A stretch of DNA of 16,529 nucleotides, from the NCBI GenBank assembly GCA_905215395.1, contig CAJMQA010000042.1:1-16529 (forward strand). Direction: 5' to 3'. Below are positions 1 through 6,686 of the stretch, one piece after another; position 1 is the stretch's first letter; every line of letters begins with the position of its first letter. A program made the position numbers and the translations under genes. The stretch is from an uncultured bacterium. Its GTDB lineage: Bacteria; Bacteroidota; Bacteroidia; Bacteroidales; Marinifilaceae. A model generated the notes under the pieces. It was not told where the DNA came from. It searched no databases and saw only the letters and a list, made by a program, of their open reading frames with translations.

Positions 1-917
1 TTACTCCGATAGACATTTCCGAGGGTTACGATACTTTATTACTTCGGGGAATAGACCACTATGATGCGGTCATCGTCACTTTGGGTTTCAACGATGGGCT
101 GGAAGGGGAAGGATTCGACCGCCCCTTCTATTTGCCGGCAGAACAAAACGATTTCATGCAATGTTTGTGCCGGCAGCATCCCTGGGTTGTTGCAATTCTG
201 ACAGCCGGCGGAGGAGTTGAAATACCCTGGATCGATCAAGTGGAGGCTTTATTATATAGCTGGTATCCAGGTCAGGCCGGCGATAAAGCACTTGCTAATC
301 TTTTACTGGGGAAAAATAATCCTTCTGGAAAATTACCAATTTCCATCGAAAAAAGATGGCGGGACAACGCAGCCTTCGGTAGTTACGACACCACTTTTGC
401 ACAACCGGGTGCCGAACCACTGTACACCTTATACGGTAAACCACATACCATCGAACATATCCCCTATCGGGAAGGGATTTTCACCGGTTATCGCCATTAC
501 GATACTCATCAGATTTCTCCCTTATTTCCTTTTGGATACGGTCTTTCCTATAGCCGGTTTACACTTTCCTGCCCAAGAATCTCCCAATCTGAACTTACAT
601 CGGGAGACACCCTATACATTAGGGTAAAGATTAAAAATACAGGAAAATGCGAAGGGCAAGAAACGGTACAGTTGTATTTGGAAGATGTCGACAGTTCGCT
701 TCCCCGTCCTCTCCACGAACTGAAAGCTTTCCAAAAAATAAATCTAAAAGCCGGAGAAAGTAAATATGTAAGCTTCCAGCTCACAGAAAAAGACTTTGCC
801 TTTTACAATCCGACACATTCACAATGGGAAACTGAAGCTGGCCATTTTATTATTCACATCGGAACTTCGTCCCGTCAACTCCCGCTTCAAAAATCCTTTT
901 ACCTCAAACCGCATTAA
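1..917 (+). CDS. Family 3 glycoside hydrolase (beta-glucosidase-like), 3' part
   Basis: This is the C-terminal 304 residues of a GH3 enzyme; the reading frame is open from base 3, so the start and the N-terminal barrel with the nucleophile lie left of the window. Family members release terminal sugars, often beta-linked glucose or xylose, from glycans. The visible part begins in the GH3 C-terminal alpha/beta domain. It has the loop ExEGFDRPFYLP (visible residues about 33-46), where the acid/base glutamate usually sits, followed by WYPGQAGDKALANLLLG and NPSGKLP. The PFGYGLSY motif at about residue 176 opens the fibronectin III-like domain, which runs to the end with the typical segments VKIKNTGKCEGQETVQLYLE and LKAGESKYVSFQL. 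The stop TAA is followed within 11 bases by a hairpin terminator, so this is the last gene of its transcript. Substrate specificity and any signal peptide cannot be judged without the N-terminus. Confidence 0.93.
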   Translation, partial: TPIDISEGYDTLLLRGIDHYDAVIVTLGFNDGLEGEGFDRPFYLPAEQNDFMQCLCRQHPWVVAILTAGGGVEIPWIDQVEALLYSWYPGQAGDKALANLLLGKNNPSGKLPISIEKRWRDNAAFGSYDTTFAQPGAEPLYTLYGKPHTIEHIPYREGIFTGYRHYDTHQISPLFPFGYGLSYSRFTLSCPRISQSELTSGDTLYIRVKIKNTGKCEGQETVQLYLEDVDSSLPRPLHELKAFQKINLKAGESKYVSFQLTEKDFAFYNPTHSQWETEAGHFIIHIGTSSRQLPLQKSFYLKPH

Positions 918-927
918 TTCCAAATTT

Positions 928-953
928 CGGGACGAAAGATTCGTCCCGTTTTC
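928..953 (+). terminator. Rho-independent terminator after the GH3 gene
   Basis: A perfect 9-bp stem (CGGGACGAA at 928-936 pairing with TTCGTCCCG at 940-948) with a 3-base loop AGA is followed by TTTTC. It lies 11 bases after the GH3 stop codon. Read on the minus strand it lacks a T tract, so it probably works only for the plus-strand gene. Confidence 0.85.
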
Positions 954-974
954 AGTCTATCCCTCTTTTTCCTT

Positions 975-1187
975 CTACGGCAGATCAATTTTATCCGGCG
1001 TGACGCCTTCAATTTCTGTCCTGCTACCCAATAGTCCCCCTCCGAAGATCAAAGCTACTGAAATGATTTTCATAAAATCAAAAATATCCATTCCCCAACA
1101 CACATATGTTAGTATAAATATAACGCTAAGATTTATAATAGCAATAAAATTACAAATGAAATAACGCCAATAATTCAAGTAGCGCAA
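975..1187 (-). CDS. Doubtful small hydrophobic ORF or remnant
   Basis: This is a 70-codon frame on the minus strand with no ATG near its beginning: the first possible start is TTG at 1187, directly after an in-frame stop. The product would have two hydrophobic stretches (about residues 10-30 and 38-54) and end in the plausible-looking polar tail SRTEIEGVTPDKIDLP. I do not recognise a family. The region is AT-rich and the neighbouring gene on the other strand is decayed, so this may be the C-terminal remnant of a former membrane protein or chance. There is no convincing ribosome binding site. It is listed because the composition of the frame looks protein-like and nothing else explains this stretch. 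Confidence 0.25.
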   Translation of the reverse strand: MRYLNYWRYFICNFIAIINLSVIFILTYVCWGMDIFDFMKIISVALIFGGGLLGSRTEIEGVTPDKIDLP

Positions 1188-1213
1188 TTATTGATTATCA
1201 TGGTGGTAATTAG

Positions 1214-1779
1214 CAGATAACAGCTTATTGGGATTCTATAAATAAACTCCATATTCAAAATAATTGTGATAATTTGATAACTCCAATGAGTGATGCAGAA
1301 GAAATCTTTTTTAGGGCATATTCCGTCATTGGTCACTATGAATTAGTTAACCAGACTTTCGATTTATTTGAAAAATATTATATATAACAGATTGATAATG
1401 AGAAATGTGGCAAAAATATCAAAAAGCTTTTCAGAAAAGAATTGGATGAAATGAGGGTATTCAGGACATCACTTTCTATGTCGGCCGTTATTTTGGATTG
1501 TTGGATAATTTTTCAGACAAGTTGCCCTTAAATTATTGTGATGATGTTTTTGCTTATGCCCGGGACGAATCAACTCAGGGATACACTAAAATGGCGATGG
1601 GATCTGACGGACAATATTATTATTTCCAATCTGAAAATATTATGGATGATCCGATAGGGCTGCATCGGACGATCTCTATCGATCAGGCTTACCGTCTCCG
1701 CTTTATCACTCAGTGGTGTACTGATCGTCAGGCTTGGCAATCGGATTTTGCATTCACAGGGAAAGAAGCTGAATTATAA
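1214..1779 (+). pseudogene. Decayed gene of unknown family (stop plus frameshift)
   Basis: Protein-like sequence continues across a stop codon and a frame change. Frame 2 is open from 1214 and reads AYWDSINKLH, then SDAEEIFFRAYSVIGHYEL and FDLFEKYYI, before meeting TAA at 1385-1387. It continues in the same frame with KNIKKLFRKELDEM to about 1449. The coherent reading then moves to frame 1 (open from 1450): GIQDITFYVGRYFGLLDN, then YARDESTQGYTKMAMGSDGQ and QAYRLRFITQWCTDRQ, ending at TAA 1777-1779. The 3' piece could only start at a TTG (1498) that falls inside the apparently conserved text. Upstream of 1214 frame 2 is closed by TAG at 1211. I do not recognise the family; the helical first part followed by a mixed, aromatic-rich second part resembles small cytosolic immunity-like or DUF proteins, but this is only an impression. 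The 5' end of the former gene is not identifiable. Confidence 0.55.
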
Positions 1780-1976
1780 ATCTTTATACGGAGGTAAGCT
1801 AAAGATTGTCAGTGCTTGTCATTCCAGGCTAGGTTGCAGTGAATCAGTTTGAGTGAAGGAGATGAGGTCTGCACAAAATTTGAACATGAATTACTGAAAT
1901 ATAACTTTTATTAAAAAGTCAAACTTTTCATGCCGCTTTTGCGTTGAGAATATACAAACTATAATAAACAAAGGTT
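1780..1976. other. Intergenic leader region before the YtxH operon
   Basis: These 197 bases contain no convincing ORF or RNA gene. The right part holds a candidate Bacteroidota-type promoter, listed separately. The left part, up to about 1870, is probably decayed flank of the preceding pseudogene. Confidence 0.5.
1879..1909 (+). promoter_or_regulatory. Candidate Bacteroidota promoter for the YtxH operon
   Basis: TTTG at 1879-1882 is followed after exactly 19 bases by TAACTTTT at 1902-1909, a one-mismatch match to the Bacteroidota -33/-7 pattern TTTG-N19-21-TAnnTTTG. Transcription would begin near 1915, giving a leader of about 60 bases to the ATG at 1977. The assignment rests on pattern only. 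Confidence 0.45.
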
Positions 1977-2438
1977 ATGAAAAGCGAGAATTCAAAATTA
2001 TTACTGGGCTTAGGTTTGGGAGCCATTGTCGGAGTTGCTGTCGGTTATCTGATGACCGGTGAACACCGTAAAAAACTGGAAGAAAATTTACATGAAGTCG
2101 GACATGGTATTAAAGACGGAGTGAGATCGGTATTTACAAAGGCGAAATCAAAGGCCGAACATGCTGGTTCTAAGTTTGCAGAAAAGACCAGTGAATGGTC
2201 GGAAAAGGCTGGAGATAAAGCTGAGGAATGGGCAGATGAGGTTGGTAATAAAGCCAGCGGAGCAGCAGATAATTTGTCTCAGAAAGCCAATGATATTCGG
2301 CGCAATATGGACAATAAGGCTGAGATGAGCGACAGTGAACATGCACAGTATGCTGAAAATTTCCGTAGGGATGTTAATGAAATGAAAGAACGGGTAAAAG
2401 GGGGGAAAGCAGATAGTATAGGCAATACTACTAATTGA
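1977..2438 (+). CDS. YtxH-like membrane-anchored stress protein
   Basis: The 153-residue product has one N-terminal membrane segment (about residues 8-26, LLLGLGLGAIVGVAVGYLM) followed at once by the GEHRKKLEE motif typical of YtxH/Gsy-type proteins, here TGEHRKKLEE. The rest is a long, charged, Ala/Lys/Glu-rich helix (residues 35-125) with loose LEA-like repeats such as KAGDKAEEWADEVGNKA, probably a coiled coil or amphipathic helix. Such proteins are usually small, abundant, envelope-associated and often stress-induced; a biochemical role is not established. It is the first gene of a three-gene operon with a holin-like membrane protein and a small conserved protein, an order I recognise from Bacteroidales genomes. 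The start ATG follows an A-rich stretch, usual for this phylum. Confidence 0.82.
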   Translation: MKSENSKLLLGLGLGAIVGVAVGYLMTGEHRKKLEENLHEVGHGIKDGVRSVFTKAKSKAEHAGSKFAEKTSEWSEKAGDKAEEWADEVGNKASGAADNLSQKANDIRRNMDNKAEMSDSEHAQYAENFRRDVNEMKERVKGGKADSIGNTTN

Positions 2439-2449
2439 TCATTGCCGGA

Positions 2450-2902
2450 ATGGAAAATAATGCAGCAGAAAAGATATTTGCTGAATTGAAGGAGGACATT
2501 TCGATCTATACCAGATTAAAAATACGTCTTCTGAAATTAACAGCCATCGAAAGAACTGCAAGAGTATTCTCAGTTCTTTCGCATGGCATTATTCTGCTTT
2601 TACTGATTTTTTTTACACTCTTGTTTTTATTTATTGCTTTGGGCTTCTATCTGGGGGATTTACTTGGAAGTACTGCATTGGGATTTCTGATTGTCGGAGG
2701 TTTGTATCTGCTGTTGACGCTGATTGCTTTATTGAATAAAAACGGGATTCGTATACGACTGATGAATGTATTGATTAGTGCCATTATGGCTGATGATGAA
2801 GATGAAGACGAAGATCAATCCACAGACTCCTCTCGGGCAGCTTATGCTGGAACGAAGGGAAATTCAACGGCTGTGCCAGGAAACAGAAGGGAAAATTTCT
2901 GA
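2450..2902 (+). CDS. Holin-like (phage holin superfamily 3_6 / DUF1469-like) membrane protein
   Basis: The 150-residue product starts with a charged helix (MENNAAEKIFAELKEDISIY), then two strongly hydrophobic hairpin segments (about residues 45-70, SHGIILLLLIFFTLLFLFIA, and 75-97, with GFLIVGGLYLLLTLIAL), and a basic patch NKNGIRIRLMN. This pattern matches the chromosomal holin-like family found next to YtxH genes; these are not lysis genes here, since no lysin or phage genes are near. The tail is acidic (DDEDEDEDQ) and then runs through about 100 bases that also encode the start of the next gene in another frame, so the last 25 or so residues may be an extension by loss of an earlier stop. 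A TTG start at 2435 overlapping the previous stop is possible, but the ATG at 2450 gives the usual N-terminus. Confidence 0.75.
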   Translation: MENNAAEKIFAELKEDISIYTRLKIRLLKLTAIERTARVFSVLSHGIILLLLIFFTLLFLFIALGFYLGDLLGSTALGFLIVGGLYLLLTLIALLNKNGIRIRLMNVLISAIMADDEDEDEDQSTDSSRAAYAGTKGNSTAVPGNRRENF

Positions 2903-3131
2903 TGACTGGCAATATATTCGCGCAAATGCCGGACGGCTGTTATGGTCACAATTGACGGCTATCTTTTTACCAAACCGGAGGAATCAGGAAGGAGGACAGG
3001 GTGGTGCAGGCTTAGCGAATAATCTGTGGCTTCATATGGCCTGGCAGGTGTCCAGACCTATCCTTTATCGCTGGATGGGAGAAGTCGGGTGGCAGGTCTT
3101 TAAAAGTATGTTTCGTAAAAAAAGAGAGTAA
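2802..3131 (+). CDS. Small conserved protein, third gene of the YtxH/holin-like operon
   Basis: About 109 residues. It begins with a helical, coiled-coil-like part (TPLGQLMLERREIQRLCQET), then KISDDWQYIRANAGRLL and a moderately hydrophobic stretch WSQLTAIFLP. It ends with a Trp-rich part (NLWLHMAWQVSRPILYRWMG) and a basic tail FRKKRE. I do not know a named domain; the order YtxH, holin-like, this protein is familiar from Bacteroidales, suggesting a joint membrane function. Starts are uncertain: GTG 2778, ATG 2793, ATG 2796, ATG 2802 and ATG 2844 are in frame. I chose 2802 because the region LGQLMLERREI before 2844 looks coding, while codons before 2802 are only the shadow of the acidic repeat of the preceding gene. 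With this start the two genes overlap by 101 bases. A terminator follows 4 bases after the stop. Confidence 0.7.
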   Translation: MKTKINPQTPLGQLMLERREIQRLCQETEGKISDDWQYIRANAGRLLWSQLTAIFLPNRRNQEGGQGGAGLANNLWLHMAWQVSRPILYRWMGEVGWQVFKSMFRKKRE

Positions 3132-3135
3132 GCAG

Positions 3136-3165
3136 AAAGTTGCCCGGATCGGGCAACTTTTATTA
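3136..3165. terminator. Strong hairpin between convergent genes
   Basis: A perfect 11-bp stem (AAAGTTGCCCG at 3136-3146 and CGGGCAACTTT at 3150-3160) with loop GAT is followed by TATTATTTC on the plus strand. It sits between the stop of the small protein (3131) and the stop of the MATE gene (3168) and can serve both; the T-rich side fits the plus direction best. Confidence 0.85.
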
Positions 3166-3167
3166 TT

Positions 3168-4493
3168 TCAGATCTTTTTGTTTTTCCATTTTCCTTTTTT
3201 CATATACCAATAAGCCAGAGATCCCATACTGATCAGGTATACATATTCTGTCGTCCAGCAGATGGCAATGTCTGCTTTGAGCAGGATGACAATGTATATG
3301 ACAGAAGCGACATAAACACTGAGAGCCATTAACTCGAGATATAGGGCTGGACGGGTATTGCCAGTTCCTGACACAGTGTTGAAAAGGATATTGGCAGGTA
3401 CGCTGATCAGATATACAAAAATCATGACATAGAAGGAGGGGATTGCACTCTCTATCAAATTTATGTTGTCTGTATAAATCCTCATAATTGAACTTGGAAA
3501 CAGGGACATCAGTAAAATCAGAGGAAGGATGAATAGGTAACACAAGCGACTGACTTTACCGAAAGTTTCCATCACCTTGTCCTGGCGTCCGGAACCTAGT
3601 AAGTTACTAACCAGAGAACTGGCTGTTGTGGCAAAGGCACTCACAATGATGAAAAACAGGGCAGAAATATTACGCAGAATATTAGTAATTGCTAATTGCC
3701 TTTCTCCCAGATGTTCGACTGCAATAAAAAATAAAAACCAGGTACTGACAGATATAAATGCCTGTATCATTGTCCATACAGATATGTTAAGGATTCTATA
3801 GATCAGATGTTTATCCGGACGCCCGAACCTAAGCAGATTGTATTTATTCCGATCCACTTTTATCCCTGTGTAGACAATAAAGAAAGCTAGGGATACCATC
3901 TCAGCGATAACAGAAGCAATGGCTGCTCCGGCAATCCCCAGAGCCGGCAATCCTAATTTACCGAAAATCAAAATGTAATTGAGGATAACATTGGTGCCCA
4001 CCATGACCAAAGAGTTGGCTGTCAGTGTTTTAGTGTCAGTAATTCCCACATAAAAAGCCCTGAATATCAGTGCAGTAAATGAAAAGAAAAAGCCATAGAT
4101 CCGCCAGTTCAGATAACTTAATGTGGCTTCGTAGACTTTTTCAGAATCAATGATTATATGAAGTAAACCGGAAGAACTCAGGCGGGTGAGGGTAAAGATG
4201 AGGGTGGCCAACAAAAGCTGAAACAGTAAGCCTTGATTGAATATGGAACCGATGGAGGCATAATTACCTTCTCCGTTTCTTCTGCCGATCATGATTTGTA
4301 CTCCTGTACTAAATCCGAATCCTAACATGAAGATGGCCATGTAATATACTCCTGCCAAGGCGGAGGCACCTAATTCAACTTCTCCGACCCGTCCTAGAAA
4401 AGCCGTGTCAGTCATACCAATTAGATGCTCCATCAGAAGGCTGATCAGGATAGGACCGGCTATGTGTAAAATTTGTTGATTAGTGAATCGCAT
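3168..4493 (-). CDS. MATE family multidrug/sodium antiporter
   Basis: The 441-residue inner-membrane protein has the twelve-helix MATE pattern in two halves. It opens with the family signature IAGPILISLLMEHLIGMTDT followed by AFLGRVGEVELGASALAG, and has the linker and second-half repeat around NISVWTMIQAFISVSTWFLF. MATE proteins export drugs, dyes or metabolites in exchange for Na+ or H+. Length matches the family. The start ATG at 4493 is preferred: the only upstream alternative, TTG at 4514, lies inside a perfect -7 promoter box (4512-4519). The gene stands alone, divergent from the DUF3352-like gene (74 bases between starts) and convergent with the YtxH operon. It belongs to a different MATE subgroup from the second transporter at 6687; substrate cannot be predicted. 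Confidence 0.92.
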   Translation of the reverse strand: MRFTNQQILHIAGPILISLLMEHLIGMTDTAFLGRVGEVELGASALAGVYYMAIFMLGFGFSTGVQIMIGRRNGEGNYASIGSIFNQGLLFQLLLATLIFTLTRLSSSGLLHIIIDSEKVYEATLSYLNWRIYGFFFSFTALIFRAFYVGITDTKTLTANSLVMVGTNVILNYILIFGKLGLPALGIAGAAIASVIAEMVSLAFFIVYTGIKVDRNKYNLLRFGRPDKHLIYRILNISVWTMIQAFISVSTWFLFFIAVEHLGERQLAITNILRNISALFFIIVSAFATTASSLVSNLLGSGRQDKVMETFGKVSRLCYLFILPLILLMSLFPSSIMRIYTDNINLIESAIPSFYVMIFVYLISVPANILFNTVSGTGNTRPALYLELMALSVYVASVIYIVILLKADIAICWTTEYVYLISMGSLAYWYMKKGKWKNKKI

Positions 4494-4511
4494 AATTCGT
4501 GATTTGGAGTG

Positions 4512-4519
4512 CAAAGATA
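4512..4519 (-). promoter_or_regulatory. Candidate -7 element for the MATE gene
   Basis: On the minus strand this reads TATCTTTG, a perfect match to the Bacteroidota TAnnTTTG -7 box. The expected TTTG is not present 19-21 bases upstream, so the -33 part is weak. Transcription would start close to 4505, leaving a leader of only about 10-15 bases before the ATG at 4493. Confidence 0.5.
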
Positions 4520-4567
4520 GCGGAAAATTGCGTATTTTCGCTGTTCTATATCCAAGCTGATGTAATT

Positions 4568-6676
4568 ATGAAAAAGCGTCTGATTCTGATTTCTGTTGTA
4601 ATTGTCGTGCTGGCTGTTTCTGTATGGCTGCTGGTTTTTAGAAGAGCTGGTATGTATCAGGTGTGGCAAGGTGTTCCTGCTGATGCTGTTTTTGTGGTTG
4701 AAACTCCCTCTTTTAATAGCATTCATGATAAATTATACAAAAATAAAATCTGGACCTCTTTGAAAGAGTATCCCTATTTCGAAGCTTATCATGAAAATCT
4801 GGAGTTGGCAGATTCACTCTGTCAGGCTTTTCCGGTATTGAGACGACTGTTGACAGACCGTCCTTTTGCTGTATCCTGCCATCTGATCCCTCCTGCCGGT
4901 TATGACTTTTTGTATGTCTGTGATTTGGGAAAACTCAATGTGGTTCAGACGTTTGACGGATTGATCGGAGGATTACTGAAGTCCGGAAAAATGACAAAGA
5001 AAGGTGAACTGACAGAGGTCACTATGGATGATTTGAAATTTTATTATACCATCAAGGCTAATTTATTATGGGTTTCTTTTTCTGAGGCACTTGTTCTGCG
5101 AGGGAAAGAGGCTTGTTTGGAAAAAGAGGCAGAGTATACAGGTCTGACTTCAGGTGATCTGCTGCTCGATTTGAATCATCGGCGCCTGGAAAAATTATTA
5201 AGTACAATTTTCATGGATTGGGGGGAAATGAGTGAGTTCTCCTTTTTTGAGAAAACGGCTCTGGCTTTGACAATGAAAGATAATGCACTGTATTTTAAAG
5301 GAGAAACGACACCTGACCGTCTCCATTTTTCGTTGTTGAGTGCGCTTAATTTGCTGGATGGAGGAAAATCGCAGGTGAAAGAGATTGTCAGTAATCATAT
5401 AGCTGCTTATATTTCTTTGTGTTATTCTTCGTTTCAGGAACTGGAAAGTATTTTGCTGGAGAATTATAAAGTTGATAATCTGAAGGCTTATAATGAGTAT
5501 GAGCAGACTGTAAAGCGCCTGAATAAATTTCTCGGGGTGGATATTGCAGACTTATTAACCTCTTGGATCGGGAATGAGATTGCTGTCATCAAGCCTGCCG
5601 TGGATAAAGAAAAGAATCCGGATAATTTGTTGCTGGCTGTTCGCAGTAAGGATATCGATCTGGCAAAAGATCAACTGGCCTATCTGACAGAGCAGATAGG
5701 CAGGAAAACCCCTGTACGTTTTAAGGGGATGGAATATAACGGGCATGTGATTCATTATCTGAGTCTGAAAGGAGTATTTAATATTTTTCTGGGTTCGATG
5801 TTTAAAAAGCTGGATAAACCTTATTTCACATACATCGGAGATTATGTCATATTCAGTAATTCACCTTCTGCACTGGCAAGCCTGATTAAGGATTATTCGT
5901 TGGGAAATACGCTCGCTCAAAATGAAAAATACAACGAGCTGATGGAACAACTCGGAAGTAGCAATAACATATATGGTTATATCAGTTCTCCCGAGACCTT
6001 TGAATATTTATACGGCTCGCTGAAGCCCGAAGACCGGAAAGAATTTCTAAAAAATAAAGGGGCTTTTCAAAGTTTTGAGTCTGTCGGGCTGGTTTTGGCC
6101 AATGCCGGAAGTAATTATGAAACCCGTATTATTGCTACACATAATAGTAATGCTGCTGAGGATTATGAGGTAAAGGTCCTGAATCAGGAATTGGAAAAAC
6201 TGGCGGACCGGATTGAGGCTGGTTTTTACCGGGTGGTGATACCGGATAGCATTGCCGTGAGTACCCGGGGGGAATATGCCTATCAGGCAGAGGCCTTGAA
6301 ATATGCCGGACATCTGAGTAACGGAGATCCGGAAGGAATCTGGAACATCAGGGATAATCAGGGGCGGCAACTGGCTCAGTGTGTTTACCGTAATGGGGTA
6401 CCGGATGGAGAGACGCGTTTCTTTTATCCGGATGGGGTCGTATTGGCACAGGTTGATTACGAAGCTGGAAAAATCAAGGCCTATAAAGAGTTCTTTCAGG
6501 ACGGGACCTTAAAAATGGAGATGGAGTACAACAGGGGATTGAGACATGGGGAGGTGCGTTTTTATTATTCTACAGGCCATTTATTGGGTGAAGGAAAATA
6601 CCGGAAGGGACGGCGTACAGGAACCTGGAAATATTACCGGGTGACAGGTGAATTGGAGCGGAAAATGAAATACTAA
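4568..6676 (+). CDS. Membrane-anchored DUF3352-like protein with C-terminal YwqK/MORN-like repeats
   Basis: The 702-residue product has a basic N-terminus and one membrane segment (residues 1-23, MKKRLILISVVIVVLAVSVW...), so the bulk probably lies in the periplasm. Residues about 35-550 resemble DUF3352 proteins, starting with the characteristic VPADAVFVVETPS and containing repeated alpha/beta units such as IGDYVIFSNSPSALASLIKD. Residues about 586-702 carry roughly five 20-25-residue repeats of the YwqK/MORN type (for example GDPEGIWNIRDNQGRQLAQC, YRNGVPDGETRFFYPDG, YNRGLRHGEVRFYYSTG, YRKGRRTGTWKYYRVTGELE). No catalytic residues are evident. The ATG at 4568 is chosen because it gives a clean membrane anchor; an in-frame upstream opening to 4499 lacks this logic. 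The next gene starts 10 bases after the stop, so a MATE transporter is co-transcribed. Function unknown. Confidence 0.8.
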   Translation: MKKRLILISVVIVVLAVSVWLLVFRRAGMYQVWQGVPADAVFVVETPSFNSIHDKLYKNKIWTSLKEYPYFEAYHENLELADSLCQAFPVLRRLLTDRPFAVSCHLIPPAGYDFLYVCDLGKLNVVQTFDGLIGGLLKSGKMTKKGELTEVTMDDLKFYYTIKANLLWVSFSEALVLRGKEACLEKEAEYTGLTSGDLLLDLNHRRLEKLLSTIFMDWGEMSEFSFFEKTALALTMKDNALYFKGETTPDRLHFSLLSALNLLDGGKSQVKEIVSNHIAAYISLCYSSFQELESILLENYKVDNLKAYNEYEQTVKRLNKFLGVDIADLLTSWIGNEIAVIKPAVDKEKNPDNLLLAVRSKDIDLAKDQLAYLTEQIGRKTPVRFKGMEYNGHVIHYLSLKGVFNIFLGSMFKKLDKPYFTYIGDYVIFSNSPSALASLIKDYSLGNTLAQNEKYNELMEQLGSSNNIYGYISSPETFEYLYGSLKPEDRKEFLKNKGAFQSFESVGLVLANAGSNYETRIIATHNSNAAEDYEVKVLNQELEKLADRIEAGFYRVVIPDSIAVSTRGEYAYQAEALKYAGHLSNGDPEGIWNIRDNQGRQLAQCVYRNGVPDGETRFFYPDGVVLAQVDYEAGKIKAYKEFFQDGTLKMEMEYNRGLRHGEVRFYYSTGHLLGEGKYRKGRRTGTWKYYRVTGELERKMKY

Positions 6677-6686
6677 CAGTTTATTT

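Noticed and set aside
217..627. 136-codon open frame on the plus strand
   Set aside because: It is a second frame within the GH3 gene; the GH3 frame carries all conserved motifs.
2435..3131. Phage lysis cassette
   Set aside because: The holin-like protein suggested it, but there is no lysin, spanin or other phage gene, and YtxH/holin-like pairs are normal chromosomal genes in this order.
4494..4567. Plus-strand promoter for the DUF3352-like gene
   Set aside because: No stretch fits TTTG-N19-21-TAnnTTTG on the plus strand; a promoter must exist here but I cannot place it.
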